Assembly: GCF_029784155.1 (NCBI RefSeq)
Contig: NC_073693.1
Location: 359,119,825 to 359,183,824, forward strand
Reading direction: 5' to 3'
Length of the DNA stretch: 64,000 nt
Origin: Uranotaenia lowii
Lineage: Eukaryota; Arthropoda; Insecta; Diptera; Culicidae
Position 1 is the stretch's first letter, and each line of letters starts with the position of its first letter. This document shows, in pieces, positions 22,201-38,277 of this stretch. Position numbers and translations under genes: made by a program. Under the pieces are notes generated by a model that worked only from the letters and a program-made list of their open reading frames with translations, did not search any database and was not told the DNA's origin.

Positions 22201-23997
22201 TTTTTTTTTAATTTCTTCTTAATTTTGTTAAATTGGGTTTTATCTTTTTTGTTGACTCATATATACAAAATTTATACAGTTTGGTGCAGTGATTTCTGAG
22301 GTAAAGAGTGCCAAATTTGCGATCGTTCTTGTCAAGCGCTGAATTACTTTGACAAGGGTAAATACTCTAGATTTCGACAGGATCTAGTTTTCGACCAATT
22401 TAAAATGAAAGGCATATCTTTCTATTTGGTGGCTCAAGCTTTCTATGTTCAGATTTTTCTAATTTTGCTATTCGATTTAAAGCAACATAAATGGAATCAA
22501 TGGATGGATAAGATTCTGAAATCAATCTTCTCGGTAATTTATTGCATATTTTTGCTAACATTTAATGAAAGTTCAACTGTTTTTTGAGCTGTCGAAAACT
22601 AGCGCTGAAATTTCGACACCTATCTTCTTGGGTATGTTTATACTGTTTCCATGGTGTAAAAACGCCGTGAAGTAGACAAGCAATTCAAATACGCAAATAT
22701 TCATATTCCTGAGACCAAGCCCACCGCAAGTTGCTATTTCGGTCGGTATTTTAGATGTTTTGATTGGTAGCGTTTTTATCTACTTACTTATTTTCGCACC
22801 CATTGTTGCGATCCAGGTTGGTATTTGTGTTTGTTTATTTTCTGATAGCGATTACCGGCTGCGTTGCTACCGGGTTGCTACATAAACGCATCCTGTAACA
22901 ACCTACTGCTCGAATGCTATTTCTCGAATCAAGTTAGCAACTGTTGGTGCGATGATAGGTTGATAAATATGTTGCTGAATGTACTCGATTCGAGGTTTAG
23001 CAACCATTGGTGGGCCTGGTCTGAGCTAACAAAGGAGGTCTAAATATTCTTGTCGAAAACTATTTAAAACTTTTTGTGCCGAAAGCTCAAACTGAACGTC
23101 GAAAACTAGATTATCGGAAGGTTTTAGTAAAAGGTTAGTAAAAACGTTGTTTTGAAACTTTTGATCAATAAAAAAAGTTAGAGAATGAAGAAAAAATGTA
23201 TGATTCATATAACCATATCATATTTGAAATGAAAAACTTTAGTCAATTAATTTATTTACATGGTTTTTCTGACAAAACAAACAAAAACTGTCGAAAACTA
23301 GGTATTTTACCCTAATTTGATTCTATTCATTCTGATCGATTTTTCAAAGTTATTTTTTCAATTCTCAATCGATTGATTGAAACAAAAATTGCAAAAAAAA
23401 ACTTCAACTTTCTCACTTATAATACAAGTTACACGTTTTCCAACTTTGCCATCAAATTTTGAAGAAACTATGTCGAGTAGTGTTGAATTTCGTTTTCAAA
23501 TTATAATTTGATTGTAATAATTCGAATTTAAGCCATCAAAATAATGTTGTCCTATCATATTCTCACTGAACTAACTCATACTCGATCCCTCAGGAGGTGG
23601 TTACAACTACCAGCCTGCCACTCAGGTTGTGCAGAAGCATATCTACGTCCACGTGCCCCCGCCAGAGAATGAGGAATCCTACCCACCAACGGTGATTCAG
23701 TCCGGTACACCCCAGAAGCACTACAAGATCATCTTCATCAAGGCTCCAACTCCACCCAAGCCAAAGACCCCAATCCTGCCCCCGCCGGTCCAGAACGAGG
23801 AAAAGACCCTGGTCTATGTCCTGCACAAGAAGCCGGAAGAACCCGATCAAATCATCCTGCCAACTCCACCACCAACCAAGCCCAGCAAACCCGAGGTCTA
23901 CTTCATCAAGTACAAGACCCAGAAGGAGAAGAAGCCCGAATATGGACCCCCGAAGGCGGAATACGGTGCTCCAACGGGAGGAGCTGGACCTTACTAG
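19294..23997 (+). CDS. Tweedle-family cuticular protein (DUF243), two exons
   Basis: The structure is exon 1 19294-19441, intron 19442-23593 (GTGCGT donor, CCTCAG acceptor, phase 1), and exon 2 23594-23997. The join gives 552 nt, or 183 residues plus stop. Residues 1-16 are a signal peptide (MKVFVVLSVLAVAVSA). A Gly/Ser/Pro-rich segment follows, then DUF243 at about 64-157 with KHIYVHV, KHYKIIFIKAPTPPKPK, EEKTLVYVLHKKPE and KPEVYFIKYK. The C-terminus is rich in Tyr, Gly and Pro. Tweedle proteins are secreted structural components of insect cuticle; several bind chitin and shape the body. A short signal-peptide exon followed by a long intron is common for cuticle genes. The intron is filled with a satellite, a MITE and other repeats, yet the coding exons look intact. 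Paralogue: the gene at 54342-55802. Confidence 0.92.
19992..20019 (-). ncRNA. Hammerhead-ribozyme-like core (candidate)
   Basis: On the minus strand the sequence reads CTGATGA, then a GATCC/GGATC stem with a short loop (after one extra A), then GAAAC. This is the order of the conserved hammerhead core: CUGANGA, stem II, GAAA. Minimal hammerheads of this form are reported in Penelope-like retroelements. A good stem I is not visible and stem III would be very short, so activity is doubtful. It may mark an old Penelope-like fragment in the Tweedle intron. Confidence 0.45.
20173..20241. repeat. 30-bp perfect-length hairpin (one mismatch)
   Basis: Left arm 20173-20202 begins ctgttttggttttcgagttg. 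Right arm 20212-20241 ends caacttgaaaaccaaaacag. The loop is 9 nt. The single mismatch would be a G:U pair in RNA. It abuts the start of the 13-bp satellite and lies in the Tweedle intron. Confidence 0.8.
20243..21223 (+). repeat. 13-bp satellite (CAGAATTCAGATT)n, about 75 units
   Basis: The array is nearly perfect, with only rare substitutions (for example gagttc near 20311). Each unit contains GAATTC, so an EcoRI site recurs every 13 bp. Three units make 39 nt or 13 codons without a stop, creating a spurious frame of FRFRIQIQNSDSE repeats. Degenerate related sequence precedes it (19780-19890) and follows it to about 21720 (gaattcagaactga units of about 14 bp). Confidence 0.96.
21224..21730 (+). 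repeat. Degenerate GAATTCAGAACTGA tandem repeat
   Basis: Imperfect units of about 14-15 bp (gagaattcagaactga and variants) continue from the 13-bp satellite and decay towards 21900. This looks like an older or diverged flank of the same array. Confidence 0.75.
22355..23313. mobile_element. MITE family C candidate (959 bp) in Tweedle intron
   Basis: Imperfect inverted ends are visible: agggtaaatactctagattt at 22355 and, reverse-complemented, agggtaaaataccta at the right end (23313). About 21 of 26 bases pair. The word gtcgaaaac recurs several times inside. A TA follows the right end; the left flank reads AA, so the target duplication is unclear. No transposase frame exists. Confidence 0.55.
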
Positions 23998-23999
23998 GC

Positions 24000-25343
24000 G
24001 ACCGTCACAAAGCATCCCACCCCGTTCTGGCGTTCTGGAACTCGGCGCAATCGATTCTGCTGGCAACACTGATGCTACTTGTACTACCGTATTACCACAA
24101 ACTATGATGATGTTCTATTCTTATAGGAGCGAATGTGCGAGCGAATGGATCTTAGTCAGTAAGCTTAGAATACTAATAATCAAGCTGCGGACGTTTTGGT
24201 TTCAGCAAAACTGTTTCGCAGTCTTCGCGCTTTTTACGTTGTATATAGGACCTTATTGCAAATTCTATGCAAGTATCTGTTCTTAGCGAGCCATAGTCGA
24301 TTCTTTATGTTATTTATTACGTTATTAATTGATGCATAACTAGAAGAAGTATTAAAAAAAATCTAACGGTGACAAATTTTATTAGAAAAAAAAACACAAG
24401 AATTATTATTTTAAACCAGAAAGAAAAACTCTTCGAACTTCCTTGCGAAAACACTAGCAATCAACCAACAACAATCATCGAAATGGACGACCTTCCACAT
24501 CACTCTCAAGAAGTGAGTGAGCACGTGACCCGCGAGAGCAACGGGGAAAAAAAACTTTAATCAAAATGTGTTGATAGACTGGCGCTTGCAGCAAATTGCT
24601 CGATCAATCAAACCCCACCACGCAAGTTTTCCGCAACCGTCGTCCGTCGATGGTGGTTACAAAGTTCTAATGCAATGATAGGCCAGTTGTATGTTGTGGC
24701 TGTTACGGCAATGATGAAGACGAAGAAGCTTCTCGATCATCTTTTTTTGCGGCACGTGTATGATCGTCCGCTACAGCGCAAGAATCCATTACCTGCCCCC
24801 AAGCATATATTGTAGATGTCAGTGGCGGCCAAAGATGCGATTTACCCATCTTCATTATCAATTTTCAGTTTGGCGCTTATGTGCCTCTTGGCGATGGTTG
24901 GAAAATCGTATCCATTTGATCAATCAGTGTGACTTGAATTTCTCTTTGAGCAATATGGTTCTGAAACGCTGTAAAAACTTAAGTCGTCACTTGAATTAAT
25001 AAAAAAATCTTTTTAACTTCATTTTTGGTGTCTATATGTTGTATGTAGGTATGAATATTTATGTTGCATGACGAGAGGACGAGGCCATATGAGTGATCAC
25101 AGTATGTATGTCGTGATCATAGTATATTGATGTGAGGTCTAAAAATACAAGAAATGTGTATGGATTCGGAACCAGCACCACAACTGAGGGTTGGAGTTAT
25201 TTAAACCTGAACCGAGTTAGGGATAAAGACCGGAACCCACCGCTTGGACAGAGACTGTGTGACGGATAAGAAAAGGGAAGTTGGAAAGAATTGTAACAGT
25301 GATCGGAACATGGACCTGGACAGATTGAGTCTTAGAACCGGCA
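24000..25343. other. 3' flank of Tweedle gene 1, no further gene
   Basis: The 3' untranslated region probably extends to the attaaa near 24349. No other coding sequence or known repeat is recognised up to the assembly gap. Confidence 0.4.
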
Positions 25344-25843
25344 NNNNNNNNNNNNNNNNNNNNNNNNNNNNNNNNNNNNNNNNNNNNNNNNNNNNNNNNN
25401 NNNNNNNNNNNNNNNNNNNNNNNNNNNNNNNNNNNNNNNNNNNNNNNNNNNNNNNNNNNNNNNNNNNNNNNNNNNNNNNNNNNNNNNNNNNNNNNNNNNN
25501 NNNNNNNNNNNNNNNNNNNNNNNNNNNNNNNNNNNNNNNNNNNNNNNNNNNNNNNNNNNNNNNNNNNNNNNNNNNNNNNNNNNNNNNNNNNNNNNNNNNN
25601 NNNNNNNNNNNNNNNNNNNNNNNNNNNNNNNNNNNNNNNNNNNNNNNNNNNNNNNNNNNNNNNNNNNNNNNNNNNNNNNNNNNNNNNNNNNNNNNNNNNN
25701 NNNNNNNNNNNNNNNNNNNNNNNNNNNNNNNNNNNNNNNNNNNNNNNNNNNNNNNNNNNNNNNNNNNNNNNNNNNNNNNNNNNNNNNNNNNNNNNNNNNN
25801 NNNNNNNNNNNNNNNNNNNNNNNNNNNNNNNNNNNNNNNNNNN
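25344..25843. other. Assembly gap, 500 N
   Basis: Exactly 500 N, probably a placeholder of arbitrary size. The right side resumes in tatata, so the unresolved sequence may include a long (TA)n tract. Confidence 0.99.
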
Positions 25844-25855
25844 ATATATATATAA

Positions 25856-30271
<4,416 letters not shown>

Positions 30272-30812
30272 TTCGTTTCGCATCACTCACTGGAGACGGT
30301 CGAGTTTGTTTTCTCTCGCGTGTGTGGCAAAAGTTTTTTTTTATTTGCCCCTTATACCTACCGTGTAGTGCCGCTATCCGAATTATCCGGACTTATGTAC
30401 CGTTACACCGGATAGCTTAGTTCAGAACGGCAGTGAAATTCTAACGCTCGTGTAGCTGGTTCGTCAAATCACCCAGCAAATTATCACCTCGGCTGAATAC
30501 AATAGCCTTGGTTCAGCATCCATTCGCCATCAAACAAAGGACCACGTTGTTGGCATCAGGTTTGATAGAGTGGTCCACATTAATAGAGTGGTTCATTTTT
30601 TTTTTCCCAAAAAGTTTTTGGGTTTTTATTTTATTTTTTTTTATTTGGTTTTCTTCTTTAGCTTTCCTCTTTCGTTATTATTACTATATAAATTATAAGA
30701 TTTTTTTTTTTTTTTGAAATTTATATTATATATAAATTTTCTTTTTTTAATTTAATTTTAAATTGCGGTTGCATCTCCTCCAGAGCCCATTAGTTCGGAA
30801 AGTCACCGGCTG

Positions 30813-32401
30813 ATGGATGACGACGGCGAGACGGGCAAAGATCCCCCTTTACGGGAGGATATTTCCGAGGAAATTCTTTCCGATGAAATTGTTTCCAAAG
30901 AAACATTACAAGACCACCCGATGTACCTCACGGACACGGAAGATGACCCTTCTCATCTCCCAAAGACCCTTTTCCCACAAATGCCTTTTGTGTTTGGAAA
31001 CTCCACGCTAGCATCAACCCCTCAAGCAAACTCCCCCGTTGAAAAAGATAATGAGTTGCCTCAAACTGCCCCTCGCCGTCGGGTTTACCAACCTGAATCA
31101 ACGGGACCTTGGGTAGTTTACATCCGGTCCAAAACTAATGGGAAATCACCCAATGTGATTTCAATCGCCCGGGACCTTGATCGTTCTTACCCTTCCGTAA
31201 TCAGCTACCAGCCGATGAGACCGCACAAGATGCGCATTGTTGTTGGTAGCCTGAAGGAAGCAAATGCCATTGCTTGTGACCCGAAGTTTACGATCGAATA
31301 CCGCGTATACGTTCCCGCTCGTGACGTGGAAATCGACGGAGTGGTAACCGAAGAGGGTTTGACCGTCGATGACCTAATGGAATCCGGGGTTGGCCGATTC
31401 AAAGACCCTGGTCTCCCCACGGTCAAGGTGCTGGACGCGCGTCAGCTGAAATCAGCATCAGGCGAGGGGGAAAAGAGAACATTTTCCCTGTCGAACTCTT
31501 TTCGGGTTACCTTTTCCGGCACTGCACTTCCTGATTACGTTGCGATCGGGAAGGTTCGTCTACCTGTGAGACTTTATGTGCCTTCGGTCATGTTCTGCCA
31601 GAATTGCAAGCAGTTGGATCATACGGCCGCCTACTGTTGCAATCAGGCACGCTGCTCTAAGTGCGGGGAGAAGCATGCGGAAGCTTCGTGTGAAATACAA
31701 GCATTAAGCAAGTGTTTGTATTGCACAGGCGAGGAATCTCATGCTCTCTCGGCGTGTCCGAAGTACATATCGCGCCGGGAAAAAATCAAGACTTCTTTAA
31801 AAACCCGCTCTAAGAAATCATATAGAGACATGCTGATGAAGTCTTTGCCAATCGTCTCAGAGAACCAGTTTGGCCTTCTAAGTGAGTATGAATCCGAAGG
31901 GGAGGATCCATGTGAAGGAACATCAGCTGGGCCATTTGTTAAAAAAAATGTTTCACAGGCTCCAAAAGGAAACGCACAACTAACACACAACCCCGATCAG
32001 CTGCCAGCAAAGTTAATAAAACAAAAAATCCTCAAAGTGGAAATAGTTATTCTACCCCTCCTATTCAGAGACCTCCGGGTTTTAATCCGTCCCCGAAGGA
32101 CTTCCCTCCACTTTCTGGTAAGTCAAAACCCCAGACTTCCCTTCAGAATTCAGGACCATCAGTAGCTAACAGGAATGCAACAATTCCCAGAGAAACTGCA
32201 TCTGATCCATCGTCGAACAGTTTGCCCAGCTTTTCATCTGATGGTAAGATGAAATTTTCGGAAATTGTTGCGTTCATCTTGGACTTTTTCAGTGTACCAG
32301 CAGGTTGGAGGACTATGATTAATATGTTTACCTCTTTTGAGAGAAGTCTTGAAAAAGAAAGCTTGTACTATGACCCTCATCGCAGAAGCAATTTCTTTTG
32401 A
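30813..32401 (+). pseudogene. Non-LTR ORF1 (Gag-like), one frameshift
   Basis: The protein begins MDDDGETGKDPPLRED. A central nucleic-acid-binding region (about residues 95-265) is followed by cysteine knuckles: CQNCKQLDHTAAYC, CSKCGEKHAEASC and CLYCTGEESHALSAC (about residues 268-317). The original frame closes at 32165, but an alternative frame from about 31965 reads through a Pro/Ser-rich tail to TGA at 32399-32401. A one-base change in the short A-run near 31966 would explain this. The TGA overlaps the ORF2 ATG by one base. ORF1 packages element RNA in the cytoplasm. Confidence 0.82.
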
Positions 32402-35400
32402 TGAATAACTCGTCCACTGAGGTAAGAGAAATTGTTTCTGTATTGCAATGGAACTGCAGAAGTATTTTACCAAAATTAGACTCCTTTAAAGTATTGGTAC
32501 ACAATTTGAATTGTGATGTGTTCGCCTTATGCGAAACTTGGCTCTCTCCAAACACTGATTTCAACTTCCATAGCCACAATATTATTCGCCAGGATCGAGA
32601 TGGGCAAAGAGGAGGTGGCGTTCTTTTGGGGATCAAGAAATGCCACTCTTTCTATCGTATTCCACTACAACCATCTCCAGGTATTGAAGTCGTCAGTTGC
32701 CAAGCTAGAATTAAAGGCCAAGACCTTTGCCTAGCCTCGGTATATATTCCGCCAAATTCAAGCGTGAGCGGGAACCAATTGGCGAATATTATTTCACATC
32801 TTCCAGAACCCCGACTAGTTCTGGGAGACTTCAACTCCCATGGCGTGGGCTGGGGTAGCTCACGTGATGATGATCGTGCTAACATGATATATGAGCTGTG
32901 CGACGACTTCAACATGACTGTCTTAAACAATGGGGAAGTGACTCGAATTAATGGATCCCAATCACAGCATAGTATTTTAGACCTTTCTTTAGCTTCTTCC
33001 TCTCTGAGCTTGGATTGTACGTGGAAGGTAATCCAAGACCCTCAGGGAAGCGATCATTTGCCTATCAATATTTCTATCACCAGTGGTCGTAGTCCACCCG
33101 AAGAGATCAATATTCCTTATGACCTCACAAAGAATATAGATTGGAAAAAGTATGCATCAGGTGTCATTGAAGCCATCGACTCAACGGATGAACTGCCTCC
33201 GGAGGCAGAGTACAGTTTTATTTCCGGGACAATTGTGGACTGTGCAATCGGGGCACAGGTCAGACGGAATGAAAGCTCGACGATACAGAAACGGCCTCCC
33301 ACTCCATGGTGGGATGGAGACTGCTCACGCGCGCGAGGTGAAAAATGCAAGGCGTTTATTGAGTTTCGCAGAACTGGATTGCCAGAGAAGTTCCAACGTT
33401 ACTTGTCCTTGGAACGCAAGTTCATGAACTTGATCAGGGGCAAGAAACGTGGGTACTGGCGGCGATTCGTAGATGGGTTATCTCGAGAAACGTCACTGCA
33501 CACGCTTTGGAGAACAGCTCGAAACATGCGAAATCATACACCTTCGAACGAAAGTGAGGAAAGCTCGAGTCGTTGGCTGACACAGTTCGCGAAAAAGGTC
33601 TGTCCAGACGCAGTACCAGCTCAGAAAAACTATCGGGATACAGAGAATAGTTCCGAAACGGAGGATCAATTCTCGATGGTCGAACTTTCACTTGCGCTCT
33701 GGTCATGTAACAATTCCGCTCCCGGACTGGACAGAATCAAATTCAACTTGTTGAAGAATCTGCCAGATACCGCTAAGAAACGCTTGTTGAATTTATTCAA
33801 TAAGTGTTTAGAGATGAACATTGTGCCGCATGAATGGAGACAGGTGAAAGTTATCGCCATCCAAAAACCGGGAAAACCAGTTTCTGATTACAATTCGTAT
33901 AGGCCGATCGCAATGCTCTCGTGTCTCCGGAAATTACTCGAAAAAATGATTCTCTTTCGGCTGGATAAATGGGTTGAATCAAACAATCTCTTGTCAAGTA
34001 CACAATTTGGATTCCGTAGAGGAAAGGGTACGAACGACTGTCTAGCATTACTTTCATCAGACATTCAATTGGCGTTTGCCCAAAAAGAGCAGATGGGGGC
34101 AGTATTTCTGGACATCAAAGGGGCATTCGATTCGGTGTCCATAGAAGTGCTATCTAGTAATCTTAACTCTTGCGGACTTTCACCAATATTGAATAATTTT
34201 CTTTATAACCTGTTGTCTGAAAAAATCATGCATTTTAGTCATGGAGAAACCAAAGTTGAACGAATTAGTTACATGGGTCTACCCCAAGGCTCATGTTTAA
34301 GCCCCCTGCTATACAACTTTTATGTCCGAGAAATCGATGCTTGTATGGCACAAAATTGTACGCTAAGACAGCTTGCGGATGACTGTGTTGTTCATATCAC
34401 AGGTAAAAAAGGCACTCAAATTAAACCTCCGTTACAAGAAACTCTAAATAATTTATCACATTGGGCCAGGAATCTAGGCATCGAGTTTTCGACTAGTAAA
34501 ACCGAGTTAGTAGTTTTTTCAAGGAAGCATTCCCCTCCTCAAATAGAGCTCCTTATGATGGGTAGAACTCTAACTCAATCTCTTAGTTTTAAATATTTGG
34601 GTGTCTGGTTCGACTCTAAATGCCTCTGGGGAAAACATATTAGGTACTTGACTCAAAAATGCCAAAAGAGAATCAATTTTCTTCGAACGAATACTGGAAC
34701 CTGGTGGGGTGCTCATCCACAGGACCTCATCAGGTTATACCAAACAACGATACTGTCGGTCATAGAATACGGAAGCTTTTGCTTTGGGTCCGCCGCGCAA
34801 ACCCACTTGATTAAACTAGAACGAATACAGTATCGTTGTTTGCGTATTGCCATGGGTTGTATGCAGTCGACACATACGATGTGTCTCGAAGTACTGGCGG
34901 GAATAATGCCGTTGAAAAATCGGTTCTTCGATTTATCGCTACGTTTCCTAATTCGAAGTGTTACTATGAATCCTTTGGTGATAGAAAATTTGGAAAGGCT
35001 TATGAATATTAATCCGCTAGTAAAATATGTAGGGGAGAGTGGGGATACTTGATCCCCTTTTCTTATTTTCACCAAATCTTTTTAGAAAAATTTGGCAACT
35101 CGCCGTCTTTGACATTTTCTGACAGCTTGTAACTTCAAGTTTCTATTCTCCAAAAATTAGAACGATACTTGAACCCGTTGATGAACTAGAAGCATTTTCG
35201 TGGCAGTAAAAAAATTGCGATTTTTCTGAAGTTAGGGGAGACTTGATCCCCTATTGAAGGAGACTTGATCTTTTATTCGGGAAGCCCTAATCTTTGTATA
35301 AAAATTAAACAAAACCCCAAGATAGAATGTTAATTGACTATTTTAGTCATGTTTTTTCTCATTTCACAATTTATAGCAGACATAAGAAGAAAATTCTATA

Positions 35401-37064
35401 ACTTTGTCTCAACGCTAATAACATTGCATACTTAAAGGCGCTATTTTTTATAATTAAGAGAAAATTAATTATTTTTGCTGTTTTCTTCAGACAATTGTTT
35501 GATAAATATTAGTTTTTGGATAAATATTAGTAATTTCGATACCAGCAATCATAACGATCAATTCAGAAGAAGAATATGCCGTTTGGAAGGGGGATCAACT
35601 GTACCCAACTCTAGGGGATCAATTGTACCCATAATTAACATTTTAGAAAACTTTTTCTGAAAAAAGTTGAGAGTTTTCCATTGCTTTGAAAATATGGCAT
35701 TATGAGGTTCATTTTACGCTCGAACGATTGATACATTGGAACAAATATTTTTTTCATAATTTTCCCATGTAAGGAACATTTTAAAGTGATGAAAAAAGAT
35801 CTTCCAGTTTCATTTTGTGAAATTTTTCAAACAAAGTTCAATTACTCAAACAATTATTTTGCTTAAAATTTTTAAACTACAAGCATTGTTATTTTGCTCA
35901 TTTTGGCACATTTTTCTAGAACATTTGATCTTTGTAAGACATTCCAGTTTCGAGGTATAGCTAAGGAATCAAGTATCCCCAGGGATCAAGTATCCTCATT
36001 CTCCCCTAAACAATTATGAAACTTTTAGTCAATTAGAAATAAATCCTTCTTTATTAAATTCGGACACGAGTCACTTTTACCCGATTAGCAGTTCCTTGAT
36101 AAGATTCGATCTGTCCATGACCGCTGACATCCGTGGAATACCAGATCACGTCCGACCCCACGTCATTCCTTCAATCTTTGCATCAAAAGTACGTGAAATT
36201 GACCCTACAAAAATGTTCTTTACTGATGGTTCTAGAATCGACGGCGCGACTGGTTTCGCAGTGTACAATGAGCGCTTTGAAGCTTCGTTCAAGCTTCGAG
36301 AGCCATGCTCCGTTTACGTTGCTGAATTAGCCGCAATTTATTGTAGCTTGGAACACATTCGCACACTGCCCGTAGACCACTATTTCATCTATTCGGATAG
36401 TCTCAGCACCGTTGAGGCGATTCGATCGATGAAACTGATGAAGCGCTCTTCCCATTTTTTGCTGGAAATTTCAGGGATATTGGGCGCTTTGATCGAAAAT
36501 TCGTACAGGATTACCTTAGCTTGGATCCCGTCTCATTGTCTTATTCAAGGCAATGAGAATGCGGACTCATTGGCTAAGGTGGGCGCGTTACAAGGTGAAA
36601 TTTTTGAGAGGATAATAACTTACAATGAATATTTTTCAATACCTCGCACTTTAGCGATTAACGCTTGGCAGTCTAGCTGGGATAATGGCACAAAGGGACG
36701 TTGGTTCCATACGATTATCCCTAAGGTTCCGACGAAGGCATGGTTTAAGCATTTTAACATGAGTCGCGATTTCATTCGCGTGGTTTCTCGGCTCATGTCA
36801 AATCACTGCCGGCTTGACGCGCATTTGTTTCGTATACAACTAGTTACAGGCAATGTTTGTGTTTGTGGGGATGGCTACCACGACATTGATCATGTTGTGT
36901 GGACGTGTGAACGGTTTGATCGATCGAGGGCTTGGCTACTGGATACCCTTAGGGCCCGAAGTAAACTACCTGGGGTTCCAATTCGAGACATCTTGGCAAA
37001 CTTAGATCTTGAATATTTGTACCCTATATACAAATATCTTAAAATGTCTGACTTGGTCGTTTAG
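32401..37064 (+). pseudogene. Non-LTR ORF2: endonuclease, reverse transcriptase, RNase H; split by a MITE
   Basis: The first ATG is at 32401. The APE endonuclease (about residues 10-225) shows LQWNCRSI, LCETWL, LGDFNSHG and GSDHLPINI. The RT (about residues 470-730) shows FGFRRGKGTNDCL, VFLDIKGAFDSV, GLPQGSCLSPLLY and the catalytic LADDCV near 34374. A CCHC-like tail is not obvious. The frame is broken at 35031 by MITE B. It resumes at 36009 in the frame obtained when the MITE and one TA are removed. The RNase H keeps its four acidic sites: FTDGS (36220), AELAAI (36324), YSDSLS (36392) and NENADSLA (36555). All catalytic residues look intact, so inactivation is due to the insertion. Confidence 0.9.
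35032..36006 (-). mobile_element. TA-flanked MITE family B, copy 2, inside ORF2
   Basis: This is 975 bp, in reverse orientation to the copy at 5439-6412 and similar to it throughout. TA dinucleotides flank it at 35030-35031 and 36007-36008. It splits a retrotransposon gene, so the empty site can be inferred exactly, and the insertion post-dates the retrotransposon. Confidence 0.92.
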
Positions 37065-37421
37065 TCCTCTTCCTCTCTGTCTTTACTCTATCTAATGCTC
37101 TTTTCGTCTATTCATTAGAACAACCTCTCGTCCGACCGGTTCGATAACACCGGAATGAAGGCTGGCCAGGAACACAATACCTGCGGTAGCTTACGAAACC
37201 ACGCTACAGGAAGCCACCACCGACCAAAGACGGAAATCTGTTCTCGAGAGTGACCCTACACAATCCTCTTTCCCTCCCTCTTAGTTAATCAATTAACAGT
37301 TGAGTAGCCGCGACGATTACGGCCCCCCTCTTACTAACACCACATAAAAGTGAAAGTGAATACTCGGCAAAAAAAAAACTTTATGAGTTAAATGCCTTAA
37401 TAAAGCTACCTGTAAATAAAA

Positions 37422-37610
<189 letters not shown>

Positions 37611-37612
<2 letters not shown>

Positions 37613-38066
37613 TTAAACGTTTCGGGATCGCGGATACGTTTTTAAAAAATAACAACCGAACAATTTGAAGTTAAACTAAAGACTGATTTTATTTTCTATC
37701 GTAAACCTAAGCTAAACTCCCTATCGAGGCGGCGGCGCACGATTGTGCTTATCCGGCAGTTCCCAGGTGCTCGTTCGATGCTTGTCCGTTCCTGTCCGTT
37801 CTTGGTTGTTTCTCAGGTAGGCCAGGTAACCTGAGCGTTTCTATCCGGTGCACGTTCTAGGACGATCGGACGATGTTCGATCGGACTTTGATGCGGAATG
37901 TGCTGACGCTAGGTCTGCAACTACGGCGTGTGTATTTCTCCTGTTGTTGTTGACTATGTTCGATTTGACTTTGGAGTAGGACAATGTGTTGATGCAATTT
38001 TGGCGTATGTTGTTCCATGCGGTTGGGTTCCACGGTTTTGGATAGAACCGGGTTGCGTTGTTAACT
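37611..38066 (-). repeat. 3' LTR of errantivirus
   Basis: 456 bp, starting agttaaacg and ending gttgttaact on the + strand. Differences from the other LTR that I could see are 1-nt indels near 37621, 37645, 37791 and 37969. Confidence 0.93.
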
Positions 38067-38077
38067 GCTCTCCCCCT
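38067..38077 (-). promoter_or_regulatory. Polypurine tract of errantivirus
   Basis: On the minus strand AGGGGGAGAGC abuts the 3' LTR. This is the expected position for second-strand DNA priming. Confidence 0.75.
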
Positions 38078-38277
38078 ATGAAAAGATTCGTCCCGAATCT
38101 GTTGATTGCTATCTCTTTTTCGAAAGATGCATCTTGAATCTTTGTTTGATTTAGCTGGATGGTTGCTAATTTTCTTAATCGGAGGTTCATCTCAAATCAT
38201 TGTTGCGTGTAATGAAGCTTGCTATTCCGTCTAATTTTCTGATGATTCCGTTGATGTTTTCGCTTGTGTAACCAATG

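Noticed and set aside
22405..22587. 60-codon hydrophobic frame as a small membrane protein gene
   Set aside because: It lies inside a MITE-like segment, has no recognised homology and no conserved start context.
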